NCBI GenBank assembly: GCA_001939145.1
Contig: LSRX01000173.1
Location: forward strand, 87,164 to 151,163
DNA length: 64,000 bases
DNA from: Symbiodinium microadriaticum
Taxonomy: Eukaryota; Sar; Dinophyceae; Suessiales; Symbiodiniaceae
Reading direction: 5' to 3'
The notes beneath the pieces were generated by a model, which saw only the letters and a program-made list of their open reading frames with translations, ran no database searches and was not told where the DNA came from. Of the stretch, positions 23,200 through 32,589 are shown in pieces; the stretch's first letter is position 1, and each line of letters begins with the position of its first letter. The translations under genes were made by a program, and so were the position numbers.

Positions 23200-25984
23200 T
23201 CATTCTCGAAGCCGGAAAGACAAATCATTCTCAACACTAGCAGGAAGCTGTGCCCAGGAAAAGCTGCCCGCCTTCAAGGACGTCAGCAGATCTTGGTATC
23301 TCCTGGTAGTGCTCGCCCGGGTTCTTGGAGTCTCTTCTGGCGACTCAAAGTCCACCCCAAGTAGATGGACCTCCCATCCTCAGTCCGGGGATCTGGAAAA
23401 TCTTAAGAGCCTTTGTGTTCAATATTACACTACGGTTGGTGATATAAATCCTGCAGTACCTTAAGGACCCTATACTATGGGAGTTATGGTCTATTCCTTA
23501 TTATGGGTAATGCAGGATTTGTATCATCAACCGTATCTGCCTGCCTATCTGGCCGAAAGGGCTCTGGACGGGGAACTGACACCAGGACACATACCTGAAC
23601 CACGGAAGTAGCAACAAACCTGTCTGATCAAGCCGGCGTCCGTGAAGCTCTGCTTGTGCGAGATGCTCAGATGTGGGCGAGACTCTGCTCTCAAAGTCAG
23701 TCTCTGGCCAGAAGTCCTCCATTAAGTCGTGACTCGGGGTCTTCGGCGTGAAGTGGGCCATGTCATCGAGCTCACTGTCGGTGGATGTCTGCTTTGAGAT
23801 CTGTCTCGATCGGCAGAAGCCAGCCATAAGACCGCCGCAGTAGGGGATCGAGGCCACATCACATGCAGCTGTGCTCGGGAGCACCTTGAGGCACGTCTGC
23901 ACCATAATGCCGTGGGACACCACGATCATGTTCTTGCGAGCGCGCCTCCCTCTGCTGAGGTAGGTCCTTGGAGGGCTCGGCATCTAGATTTAGGAGCAAA
24001 ATAGAAATACAATGTATGTATCATCTAACCGAGTATATCATGAAATTATGACATGATATGTTGGCGTAGATCACAATACAGTACAGTACAACACAATACC
24101 ATACCATACCATTCAATACAACACAAACAGAATACAACATCATATAATACAAAACAGTAGACTCATGGACATAACATGTTAACATATAATTTTCTAGTAT
24201 AAGCTAAAGCAACAGTATAATATAATACGACGTAAAGTGGCTATGACATGATGCGGCGTAATGAAACATAATTAAGTGTAGTTACGTAACACAATATAAC
24301 ATAACAGAGCAGGAAAAAAACTATCAATATAGACTATAATCCTACTAAGTAATACGACAGAGCAGGCGATGACCGTTTCGCAGAGCCAAGCGACAAGAAC
24401 CGGGTAGCGTAGCGATGACGGGCTTCTTTCATTTTCTCGCCCCATGAGGGAGCGTGGCCAAGAATCCTCTGCCAGCACACCCGCTGCAGGGGCGGCCTCT
24501 TGAAGCCTTGCAGAAGGTGTGGCGCCCAGTCCTTCGCAGCAGTCGCATGAACGGGCGCACAAGGGGTATTCATGCATCGTGGAAGGGTCAGCCGGGTTCT
24601 CATTGAGCTGGTATGACATAGGCCCCGTTTGAGGGTACTGAGCTGTCCTTGATGGCACTGTAGAGCTCTTTCCGTGAGCGCCATGCATGGCCAGCGGTGA
24701 ACCTCCCATGGATCCGGAGGTCTCGCAATCATTACTATCCGGTAGTAAAAGTCACAGTACTAACAATAAGGGTAAAATAGGATTTCATTGTGGGATGCCA
24801 GAGATGAATCCCAGAATGCTTGGATGGGTTTGCAAGGGTGTTTGCAAGAGAAGGTGAAGGTCCTGGGCCCTCTCAAACTGTTGAAAGCTTGTGTTCCTCT
24901 AGGATACACCATCGCATCCCTCTGCCCCTTGCCGTAACCCAAACCCCAACCCCAAACCCTAAACCGTCATAGACAACGTAACCAAAAAACAACAGCGGCG
25001 CCTTTCACGCGGGTTCGCCTCCCCGAAGACAGATGGACCGAAGACCTCGCCAAGCTCGTGGTCAAGAAGCACCACAAGATCCAGCTCGTCCTGAGAGGGT
25101 ACCCGTGAGTTTAAGGGTTACAATGGTACTATAGAGCTTCAAGAATTTAGGGGCTTAGGTTTTAGGGCCTAGGGTTCCTTTGGAGAAACCAAGGTGATGC
25201 CTGTGTGATAGCCTGTATGAAAATACGTGATTCGATCGCACATGATTAACCCTAGTGGTGTTTCAAGCGGCAGCAGCCGAAGAAGTAAAGCTCAATTTGG
25301 GCAGAGGGTCTGCGATGGCAATGGCTGTCTGGACGCAGCGCAGGCAGGGCGAAGAGACAATGATCCCGAAGTCTCCGAAGTCTCTTAATAATCGGGCCAC
25401 ATGCCGGGCTTCGAGGATTGCCTGGTCGCTGATGGGACAATCCCCAGGGTGGCGATGCGAATCTTCCGTGTTGTGCCAAGGTGAGCCCCAAATCGAGTCC
25501 TGCCGCTCTCCGTGACGCAACACGGCCACAGCTGAGAGACTTCCATCTAACGACAAGTCGTCGTCGTCTCCACGGCCTGTCTGGACATCTGAATGTTGCT
25601 GAAATATCTTCGTGCCCGGCGGCGTGGATGTCGATTCCTCTTGGATGGTTCGCAAGGCCTTGTGCGACTTCGCCGGTGGCCACTCAGCAGTCGCAACTTC
25701 CGGGCAGCCTTCTGGCTCCTCCAGGTCGCAGGTCTCATTTTCGAGCGGCTCTGTATAGAAGCTGCGGTACAAGGAACGGATTTCATCTGGGCCGTGTCCG
25801 CTGAGCGTAGCCTCCAAGCTTGGAGTGTGAATTTGCTGCACCGATGGGAATAAACTGCGCCGCAGTTGTGCCGGATCCGCTTGTGAAGTGCAATCCGGAT
25901 CTCGCAGAGCTCCCTCCAATGAAGGGGCTCGGATGCTTTCAATCGGTGTGGTGTCCAGTGATTCGGAGAAAAAGGTGCAGTTGC
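23200..25984 (-). CDS. Histidine phosphatase (phosphoglycerate-mutase-like superfamily), split gene
   Basis: Predicted exons: 25984-25278, 25090-25009, 24506-24395, 23966-23620, 23378-23200 (stop TGA). Phases match at every join; introns are GC-AG, GT-AG, GT-AG and GT-AG (187, 502, 428, 241 bp). Catalytic elements are spread over exons: phosphohistidine motif LRHGERQDS and SSPCLRCVQTA in the first, the acid/base Glu in DHELGEVFGPSVFG in the second, WGEKMKEARHRYATRFL in the third and the second catalytic His in NMIVVSHGIMVQ in the fourth. The RHGER form recalls the UBASH3/TULA and ecdysteroid-phosphatase branch, so a protein- or small-molecule phosphatase is more likely than a glycolytic mutase. 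About 120 acidic, low-complexity residues precede the domain. The first exon has no ATG before the domain, so an upstream exon must exist. Intron 4 carries a 105-bp hairpin element. The last exon is coding-like but unrecognised. Confidence 0.8.
23431..23535. repeat. Hairpin element in phosphatase intron 4 (family C)
   Basis: 30-bp arms at 23431-23460 and 23506-23535 are inverse complements with three mismatches (TACGGTTGGTGATATAAATC against GATTTGTATCATCAACCGTA). It occupies much of the 241-bp intron. Confidence 0.78.
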
Positions 25985-25985
25985 C

Positions 25986-26823
25986 TTAGCTGTTCCTGTC
26001 TGCTAGGACTGCATGAAGAAAGAAACGAAACACGACCAAGCATGCCAACAACACCAGGCGGCTCTGCAAAGAGCGGATATGCTCCACAGCTTCTAACGAC
26101 CGAACTTGTTCCATAGCCTCTGCATAGCCTTTCCCCAAGGGTGTCCACTCTGCAGATGCCTCGCTGTACCCGTCCTGCGTCTCTGCACCCTCCCACAGCT
26201 CTGTGTGAGAATTTTGGCACAAACCTGGGCTTTTGGAAAGCAAAGAGCATCATTCCTTATTTTTTCCAAGCATCATTCCTTATTCGGGCTCCCAATTATA
26301 AGGAGTGTGCGGGCTGGAAACGTTCACGCAGGAGGCCACGCTCTGGGTCTGCTGGGCATGAGAAGATAACAGGCCCCTGGACTTCCGGGGCTGCGCCGTC
26401 ACTGCCCGGCGGAGCCATTCAGACAGGAACAACCCAGGGACTTTCAATGCTGTCTGCTACTCACTGGAACTACCTAAACTGGCAAACTTCGGGCCGACAA
26501 AGCGATCGGAGACGTGCTGCCTGCGACTTCTTGACGATACCTGCAAAATCTCGGAACCTATGCACCCAGGTGCGGTGTGCATGCACCTGAGGCACGGCAT
26601 TTACGTCGGTAGCGAAACAAATACACTAACACCATTCTTAAATAACAACATTACAGCCCCAGCCCGTACCAGAGGCGAAAAACCGTGGATGGAGACCTTT
26701 GGCATCTCTGGCCTTCTGCGCGTGCCACAACTTTCGCTCCAAGTCTGCGAGTGCCCGGGCATCCTGGACGGCAGGAGCGCCTGTCAGTAGTGGTTTACCC
26801 ATAGGCTCACTCTTAGGCTCCAT
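25986..26823 (-). CDS. Small tail-anchored membrane protein (two exons), or 5' part of the phosphatase gene
   Basis: Exon 26823-26697 starts with ATG and ends at a GT donor in phase 1; exon 26200-25986 begins after CACACAG and ends with TAA. Joined, it encodes 113 residues: a polar, charged N-terminal part (DARALADLERKLWHAQKARD), a helical segment (EAMEQVRSLEAVEHIRSL), one membrane segment (LVLLACLVVFRFFLHAV) and a five-residue tail. This is the layout of a tail-anchored protein facing the cytosol. The stop codon is only one base before the acceptor of the histidine-phosphatase exon and in the same frame. Alternatively an alternative donor upstream of the membrane segment joins this gene to the phosphatase, which lacks its own ATG. 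I do not recognise the family. The 496-bp intron contains a short tandem duplication (CATTCCTTATT twice near 26250-26285). Confidence 0.55.
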
Positions 26824-26847
26824 AGTAGTTCCTTTTTGGGATTACCT
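26811..26847. repeat. Solo end of family E at the start codon of the tail-anchored gene
   Basis: CTCTTAGGCTCCATAGTAGT then TCCTTTTTGGGATTACC closely matches the left arm at 44.6 kb. The minus-strand ATG of the 113-residue gene (26823-26821) lies inside this match. Confidence 0.55.
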
Positions 26848-26849
26848 TA

Positions 26850-28975
26850 TAGGTAGGGTTTACACTCTCGCAACTCGGACTTGCCAGGCGAGGTCAATGA
26901 AGCGAAGGTCGGCGTGCTACAATGTCAAGCCGGTTTAGGGCTTACTAGTATCTCACGGAGTTTCTCTGGACCATGGACATACCTGTCACTTTAAAGTCAC
27001 CGCGAAATCTTTGAGCTGCACGTAGCACATGAGAGGGTAAGCCTAACATCCACACTCAGTAGCCACAATGTTGCTCCTAAGCGCTAAAAGCCTGTGCGTC
27101 CCGAAGCCTTACGGTAAACATCAGCCTGAAACCTAAGTTAACTACACCCCTCAACCCTAAGCCCTGCAACATTCGGGTCGGAAGCATTATAAATAACATC
27201 CGCACAATCCACAGGACGGCTATAGTTATCCCTAAACCCCCCAGGTACCTACTATATAAGGCCCTGGAGGGCTCTGGTACCCTATATAGTAGGTACCTGC
27301 GGGGTTATAGTTATACTGCAATAAAATCCCCAGGCCCTCCTTGCCTTCGACCGGCTTCTTGATGGTAAGAGAGCTGCTTCGCTTCCGGCCCGCGCTCGCT
27401 GGACGATGCCGGCTTGGCACCTCAACCTCAAAGGGGTCTAGAAGGGTTGCTTTTAGGGTTTAGGGCTCAGGGTTTAGGGTTTAGGGGTTCAAGGCTTTCG
27501 GGTTTAGGTCTAAATAGTGTTACTGTGAGGGTTGTTTCAAAAGTTACTAGGGTTAACTTACAGGGGGTCCAATACGGGCTAATTTAAGGGTTACAGGGTT
27601 ACTGTACGGTTACCACAAGGGCGAATTGAAGGGTTGCTATACGGGATACTCGGATTTTTCTCAAAAATAGGGTTTAGGGTATCGGCTTCGAGAGTTTAGA
27701 CGGTCGCAACTCAAACGCACACGACTCACCAGGCAAGAAATCGTCGAAACACAAACACAAGTGCATGTGTGCAGTAGCATGTGCGCAGCAGCACGGCAGG
27801 GAAGCTGGGTGTATGCGGCGAGAAATTATGTCAGTGGCAACGCCATCACCACAAAGGCACAAAAGAGAGATCCTTGAAGTTCGTGTCAGACTCTGCTCCC
27901 CTCTGTGGTTACTGAGCAATACCAAAGAAACTGCAGAGGTGAGGCTGCAAGCGAAGGATTCCAGCAGTGGGGTTGCGAAGTGTCATCATAAGAGTAGAGG
28001 GTTCTGTCAGGTGTCGTATCAAGATTCTGCGAGGGCTGAGCAATGCACCTTGCTCTGTCATTAATCCAGCGCAGCCGACCCAATTTAGGTAAGTTACCAA
28101 GGAAAATCATGCAGGTTGCCCGGACAGCTCACAACACGCTGCACACCTGCGACCTGCGGCTCCTTCAGTCTCTTTTCTTTCGCCAGGGTAACGGACTAGG
28201 GGAAGCTCCCCTAGCCCTTCAGTCTCTCTCTCTCTCTCTCTCTCTCGCTTTCTTTCTGCAGCCTGAGTTTCCCTCCCCCCTGGCGCTGTCGCGCACGCCA
28301 GACAGGGTTTTCGGAGGAATAGTTTTACAACAACTGCCCCATGAGTCCCATGAAGTAAGACTCGAGCACTTAATCAACATGTCGCAAACAGGTCCCTGTT
28401 CCCTTCTCCTCCCAACGCTCTCGTTCGAACTGCTACGCCAGCTCTCCGCCTATGCCCCACAATAGCAAACTTCAGTACCAGAACAAATCTACAAACCACG
28501 TTTTATGGAGATCTCTTGTGACACTTGTGGGGCCAAGTCTAGACTTGCTTGCTTGCTTGCAAGGCATTTGGGGTCAGGGCTGCGGGCCCCCCTTCCCCTG
28601 CGCAGCAGCGCTACGCCGTTGTTCTTGTCCGAACAAAAGCCATCAAACTGAACTGATTGACCGACTCCCCGCTGATAAGCCCCCTAGTTAGTTAGTTCAT
28701 GTCCAAATCTAGACTGTCTTTCGACAGGGCTAGGGGCCAAGGGTCCAAATCCAGACTCTCTCTCTCTCTCTCTCTACCTCTCAGAAGTCAGCCTTAGCGG
28801 TCTGAGGGTTTTTTGGGAAACTTACGCTCTCACAACTCGGACAAGCCAGAGCGGGCTCCCAAGGTCTAGACAGACAGACTCAGACAAGACCGTCATATCA
28901 CCACCATCCCATCACCCATACAAGCAGAAGAGAGGCAAGAGAGGCAAGGAGAATGCACAGTTTAGCATCTTAAAG
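26850..28975. other. No gene; telomere-like tracts, (TC)n runs and family B hairpin
   Basis: TTTAGGG-type tract at 27452-27500, (TC)n at 28214-28245 and 28757-28775, dispersed-motif copies at about 26860 and 28824. Confidence 0.5.
27222..27314. repeat. Palindromic element, family B copy 2, with 9-bp flanking repeat
   Basis: Same arms as the element at 21.8 kb (CCCCCCAGGTACCTACTATA / TATAGTAGGTACCTGCGGGG). TATAGTTAT occurs on both sides (27221-27229 and 27306-27314), consistent with a 9-bp target duplication. Confidence 0.78.
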
Positions 28976-28981
28976 GGCAAT

Positions 28982-29350
28982 GCAGCACAGGCCAGCACAG
29001 CAAACGAAGTAAAACAGTCCTGCAGAAACAACTTCAAGGCCCATGTGACCGCATCGGGATTGGAATTGGGCCCCTCGACAGGAAGGATTTCAGCAGCTCT
29101 GAGGGCTGCAGCGAGCACTTGCTGCATGAATTCGAAGGGCCTCGGCTCTTGCGCCACGGCCGTCTCGTCGGATGCGCTCCTCCAATGCGGTTATTGAGAG
29201 GGCGCGCCAAGTTCTGCAGGGGGTCCTCGCGCACAGCCGAAGCCGGAGGGCTTTCAGCTTCGTCATCCTCACCATCACCCAAGAAGGCTGTGTCTCAGCA
29301 TCCATCAGAGCATCACCAGCAGCATCAGCAGCCATCGACAGGAGGCAGGA
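28982..29350 (-). CDS. GC-rich exon-like region downstream of the coiled-coil gene
   Basis: All three minus frames are open for a while. The best is about 29172-29030, after TTGGAG: DETAVAQEPRPFEFMQQVL then AAALRAAEILPVEGPNSNP. An acidic stretch just upstream (GEDDEAESPPASAVREDPLQ) lies in another frame. It may be the 3' part of the coiled-coil gene. Ends not fixed. Confidence 0.33.
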
Positions 29351-29405
29351 CAGTCGAGGGAGCCCACCGTACATGTCACCATACAAGGGTTGTTTCTCTC
29401 ACCAC

Positions 29406-30663
29406 TCACTGCTTTTCAGAATGGCCTTTAGGGCAATTTAGGGTCTTGGGTTTCGGAGATGGCTTGAAGCCCAAGCTGCATGCTGGGCAGGGGGTCGTGG
29501 AGCAGCGTTTCGACAGCGGCTGAGCTGCGTCCACAGTCGCTCCTCTTGGGGCGAGGGTGACGAAGCAAACTGCGATGTGCCACACACCCACCAGCAGGGC
29601 AGCTCCGGCAAAGTTACTGGGGACGGGACTTCTGCGCTGTCTCACTTGCAGTTCCTATTCGAACAAAACATGAAATGATATAGTATAAAAAGTATGATAC
29701 AGTATAATATAATATCAATACGGTACGTAAGATATAGTAGAACACGGCATGATATAGCTTAGACACTCGGAAAGTCCTTCTCTCGGAGGAGCAGCTGCAC
29801 ATGCGTTCCTTGATTGCTGTACCTGGACTGCAGCATGGCCAGCTCCGACTCTAGGTGGAGGTTCTTGGCAGCCATCTCGGCCTTTTGGCACATCTGCTGT
29901 AAAATGCTATACTATACCGTAAATGAAAGTGTAGGACCTATACTATACTATGCTGTGGTTAAAAATAACATAAGAATATAGTTTACTATATATCTCGGCC
30001 TTTTGGCTGGACTCCAGGGACAGGTCTTGCTGCTTTGCTGCAAGCTGGGTCATGGTTCTGGATGCCTCTGCCATCGACTCCTCCAGGGACTCTCGGAGCC
30101 GCTGGCACTCGAAGGAGGAAGAAGAGCACGAGGATGTCAGCTGAGAGACCTCCTCATTCCTATACTGAACTTGGTACCCTTGCAACAAGAGTATCTTTCG
30201 CTGTGGTCTTAGGGATTTTCATAACCAAAAAATCAAAAGCTGCTGCCAAGTACTTATAAGATTCGCTATTGAGGCCGCAGCACTGGTCTCAGCCAAGGCC
30301 TGAGCGGATAGGACCAGAGACTCGCGGAAAGCCTCGGCTTCTGCGGCTTTCGCTTCAAGAGCCTCCCGAAGACCGCTGTTTCTTGAATCAGCCATCTGTA
30401 AGGCAGCCTCGGCCTTGGCCAGTGCCAACCTGGGTTGCTGTCACGGAACTTAATTTGAGCTGCCATAATGGGGGTATATAGTACATGGTAGGGTTTTCTT
30501 GTTATAGTAGCTTAGTTCAAGCTCTTTAAGAACAACCCAGCAACTTGTGGCTGACGGCGTCTTCTTCTGCCAAGGCCAGGTCGCGGGACAGGCGATGGTT
30601 GGCATCTTCAATCTCTTGCCATCGTCCACCCACTGCCACGGTAACCGGAGCGGAGATCGCCAT
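29406..30663 (-). CDS. Coiled-coil protein with C-terminal membrane segment, five exons with near-uniform short introns
   Basis: Exons: 30663-30542, 30429-30267, 30152-30000, 29881-29777, and one from 29654 running to an uncertain end (open to TGA at 29406). Phases agree at each join. Introns of 112, 114, 118 and 122 bp are GC-AG, GC-AG, GC-AG and GA-AG. The protein is heptad-rich and Glu/Ala/Lys/Gln-rich: EIEDANHRLSRDLALAEED, AEAALQMADSRNSGLREALE, CQRLRESLEESMAEASRTM, AAKNLHLESELAMLQSRY, then REKELQVRQRR across the last join and a probable membrane helix (AALLVGVWHIAVCFVTLAP). The ATG at 30663 (MAISAPV) is the nearest in frame, but the gene may extend upstream. The last exon may end before 29450, where telomere-like CCCTAAA sequence appears. 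The family is not recognised; a membrane-tethered coiled-coil scaffold is an inference. Confidence 0.7.
29882..29999 (-). repeat. 118-bp GC-AG intron flanked by an exact 16-bp direct repeat
   Basis: The 16-bp string ATCTCGGCCTTTTGGC occurs at 29874-29889 and 29992-30007, one copy at each edge of the third intron of the coiled-coil gene. On the coding strand the repeat contains AAAAG|GCC, so splicing at the two AG|GC positions removes exactly one repeat unit plus the insert and keeps the frame. This is what an intron-generating transposon with target duplication would leave. Confidence 0.7.
30153..30266 (-). repeat. 114-bp GC-AG intron with imperfect inverted-repeat ends
   Basis: On the coding strand it starts GCGAATCTTATAAGTACTTG and ends CCAAGTTCAGTATAGGAATG plus AG. 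The reverse complement of the end (CATTCCTATACTGAACTTGG) matches the start over about 20 bp with a few mismatches. Second readable intron of the coiled-coil gene. Confidence 0.6.
30430..30541 (-). repeat. 112-bp GC-AG intron with inverted-repeat ends
   Basis: On the coding strand the intron begins GCTGGGTTGTTC and ends AGCAACCCAG. CTGGGTTG is therefore an exact 8-bp inverted repeat at the two ends, with weaker similarity inward (GAGCTTGAACTAAGCT against the complement of AGCTCAAATTAAGTT). First readable intron of the coiled-coil gene. Confidence 0.65.
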
Positions 30664-30956
30664 GAAGAAGCAGTTATGGCCGCAACTGTTCCCAAGCTTG
30701 CTAAGCTTCTGACTTCGCATGTAGCCCTCGCAGGTTGACAGATTTTATTACCCCATGTATACTTCAACGATACCTAAACGGTGCAATGGGCTCAGAGCTC
30801 AGCTGCGGGTCCCGGCCTTTTATTTTTTTAAAAGTAACATGGTCCGTAGAGTGCTCAGATGTCCCTGCAGCCATGAGTCGGCGCTGGGCATAGCAGAGAA
30901 CTCGGCAGCTGCGACTGCTGCGAAGCACCCGAAACTCCGAAACCGATCCAGCCATC

Positions 30957-31060
30957 GTAAACCCAAAACCCCTAAACTCCCAAACCCTTAACCCCTAAGC
31001 CCTTTTTGGACCCCTAAGCCCTAAACCCCTAAACCCTAAACCCCTAAACTCTATGTGTTG
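30957..31060 (+). repeat. Degenerate telomere-type (CCCTAAA) tract
   Basis: Repeated CCCTAAACCCCTAAA and CCCTAAGCC units. Similar shorter tracts lie near 1480, 5610, 6545-6735, 7085, 8240-8330, 12225, 24945, 27455-27500, 44825 and 55895. No functional telomere is implied. Confidence 0.85.
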
Positions 31061-31844
31061 TCAATCCGGTTTACCAGTTAGGCCTCCAAACCTCAACCCT
31101 GAACCCCACAGATCCCAACTCCAACCCTAAACCCGAACTTTCCCCAGCATCCCTATCTATTGTACACCAAAAAGGTTAAAGGTTACCTACCCGACAACAA
31201 AACACCTAAACCCCAAAAGGTTCCTAAACACTAAACACATCTGGCTTCCCACCTTGTATAGGCTGCCGGCCTGGGGTCGGGCGGACACTGTGCCTACCTT
31301 TTTGGGGGCTTTGAGAATTAGAACAGTCTTCCAAGCATCAAAGCCCCAAAACTATTTGGGTGAGGGCTTAAGGGTTGGGGTTTGACGGTTTGCAAGTTGA
31401 GGGCGAAAGGGGAATTGATAACTAGGATAGGGCTTTCACCCTTTATTACGGTGCGCTGGGGTGACTATGGCCTGTGATATAGATTAGAAGGTTTCAAGTG
31501 TAAGAGGTGTTCGAAAAGCGACTGTGCCACCGCCTCAGCGTGCCCTTGTGCCTAGCGTGAAACTCTACATTGCTGAATGGGGTGACGCCGGGACAGGCTC
31601 AGGTGCAAGGTTTGAGGATTCAGGGAATTCAGGGTTCAGCAAAGCTTTCTATGGGTCCCATGTATAAGGATTCCGTATGAGGAGCCCGTGTTGTGGGGCC
31701 ACTCCATGATACCTGGCCCACTGACTTCGCGACACCAGGACTTGGGGACCTATGCGGCACCCGAGATCGAAAGAGATGACCATTACGATGCATGTAAACG
31801 GGGGTACACATGGACCTGTGAAAACTCTTGGGAAACCGTAGGTC

Positions 31845-32586
31845 AGGTGAGTTGATCGCTTCGCAAGGTGTTGGTCGTGTTTTGTGTCGGCTGGCCTTCG
31901 ATTTTCGCGCTGTGCATTGCTTCTGGGGGCAGGCTGGGGGCAAGTGGAGGCTGGAGGAGGCCAATGACCAAACGTCCTTCGAAGCCGGGAGCGAGCAGTG
32001 GTGGGTACGGCTGCCACGGACTCAGGTCACTCGATCCCAACTGCTGTAGCGATGTTCATAGTGAAAGCAGGCTTCTGGGTAAGGAGTTGCTTCGACCCAT
32101 CTGCAGCATGCCTTCCCAGCATCTTCGGCATGGCGGCCAATGGTCCTACTACATGCCGGGCTTGGTCCAGTTTAGGTTGGGGATGGTAGGGTTTAGTCAA
32201 GCTGCTCTGTATTTGCGGAAGGTTGCTACTTGGCTTCGGAGGCCTGGCAGAAGGCTTTCGAGGCTCTGATGTGAACGTCCCTCGAGGCTCCATGGTGCGC
32301 GACTGTGGGCAAAACACAGCTCTGGGTAATAACTTCGGTTGATACCCATGTCTCGTAACATATGGAGGAACATGACGGAAGAGACATTGGTTATTGGGTT
32401 TGCGATTTGGATGTCATACCTATCCCTAGGCGCGAGGCATATGAGGTCCTTCAGCCCTATGCCCAGAAGGAAAGCGCGAAGACCCCCGAAGACTGAAGTG
32501 AATCCTAAACTTCGAAGTTTCCAAATCGAGACTTCAAGTCCCAAACAACGAACATGAAATTCCCTCACGTAAACTCTCACTCTCAT
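31845..32586 (-). CDS. Exon-like frames, unknown product
   Basis: Three minus-strand frames: about 32586-32230 (ATG start; LICLAPRDRYDIQIANPI, MFLHMLRDMGINRSYYPEL, GTAGCAACC donor), 32290-32030 (TSEPRKPSARPPKPSSNLPQ) and 32035-31845 (SDLSPWQPYPPLLAPGFEGR). They overlap, so not all can be real in this form. A GC donor near 32112 and the acceptor CTACAGCAG at about 32036 could connect the last two. No family recognised. Confidence 0.3.
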
Positions 32587-32589
32587 CCA

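Noticed and set aside
24995..25110. Plus-strand exon candidate ending in a GTGAGT donor
   Set aside because: The minus-strand reading gives DHELGEVFGPSVFG, which fits the phosphatase exactly in motif, order and phase, so the plus reading is a shadow.
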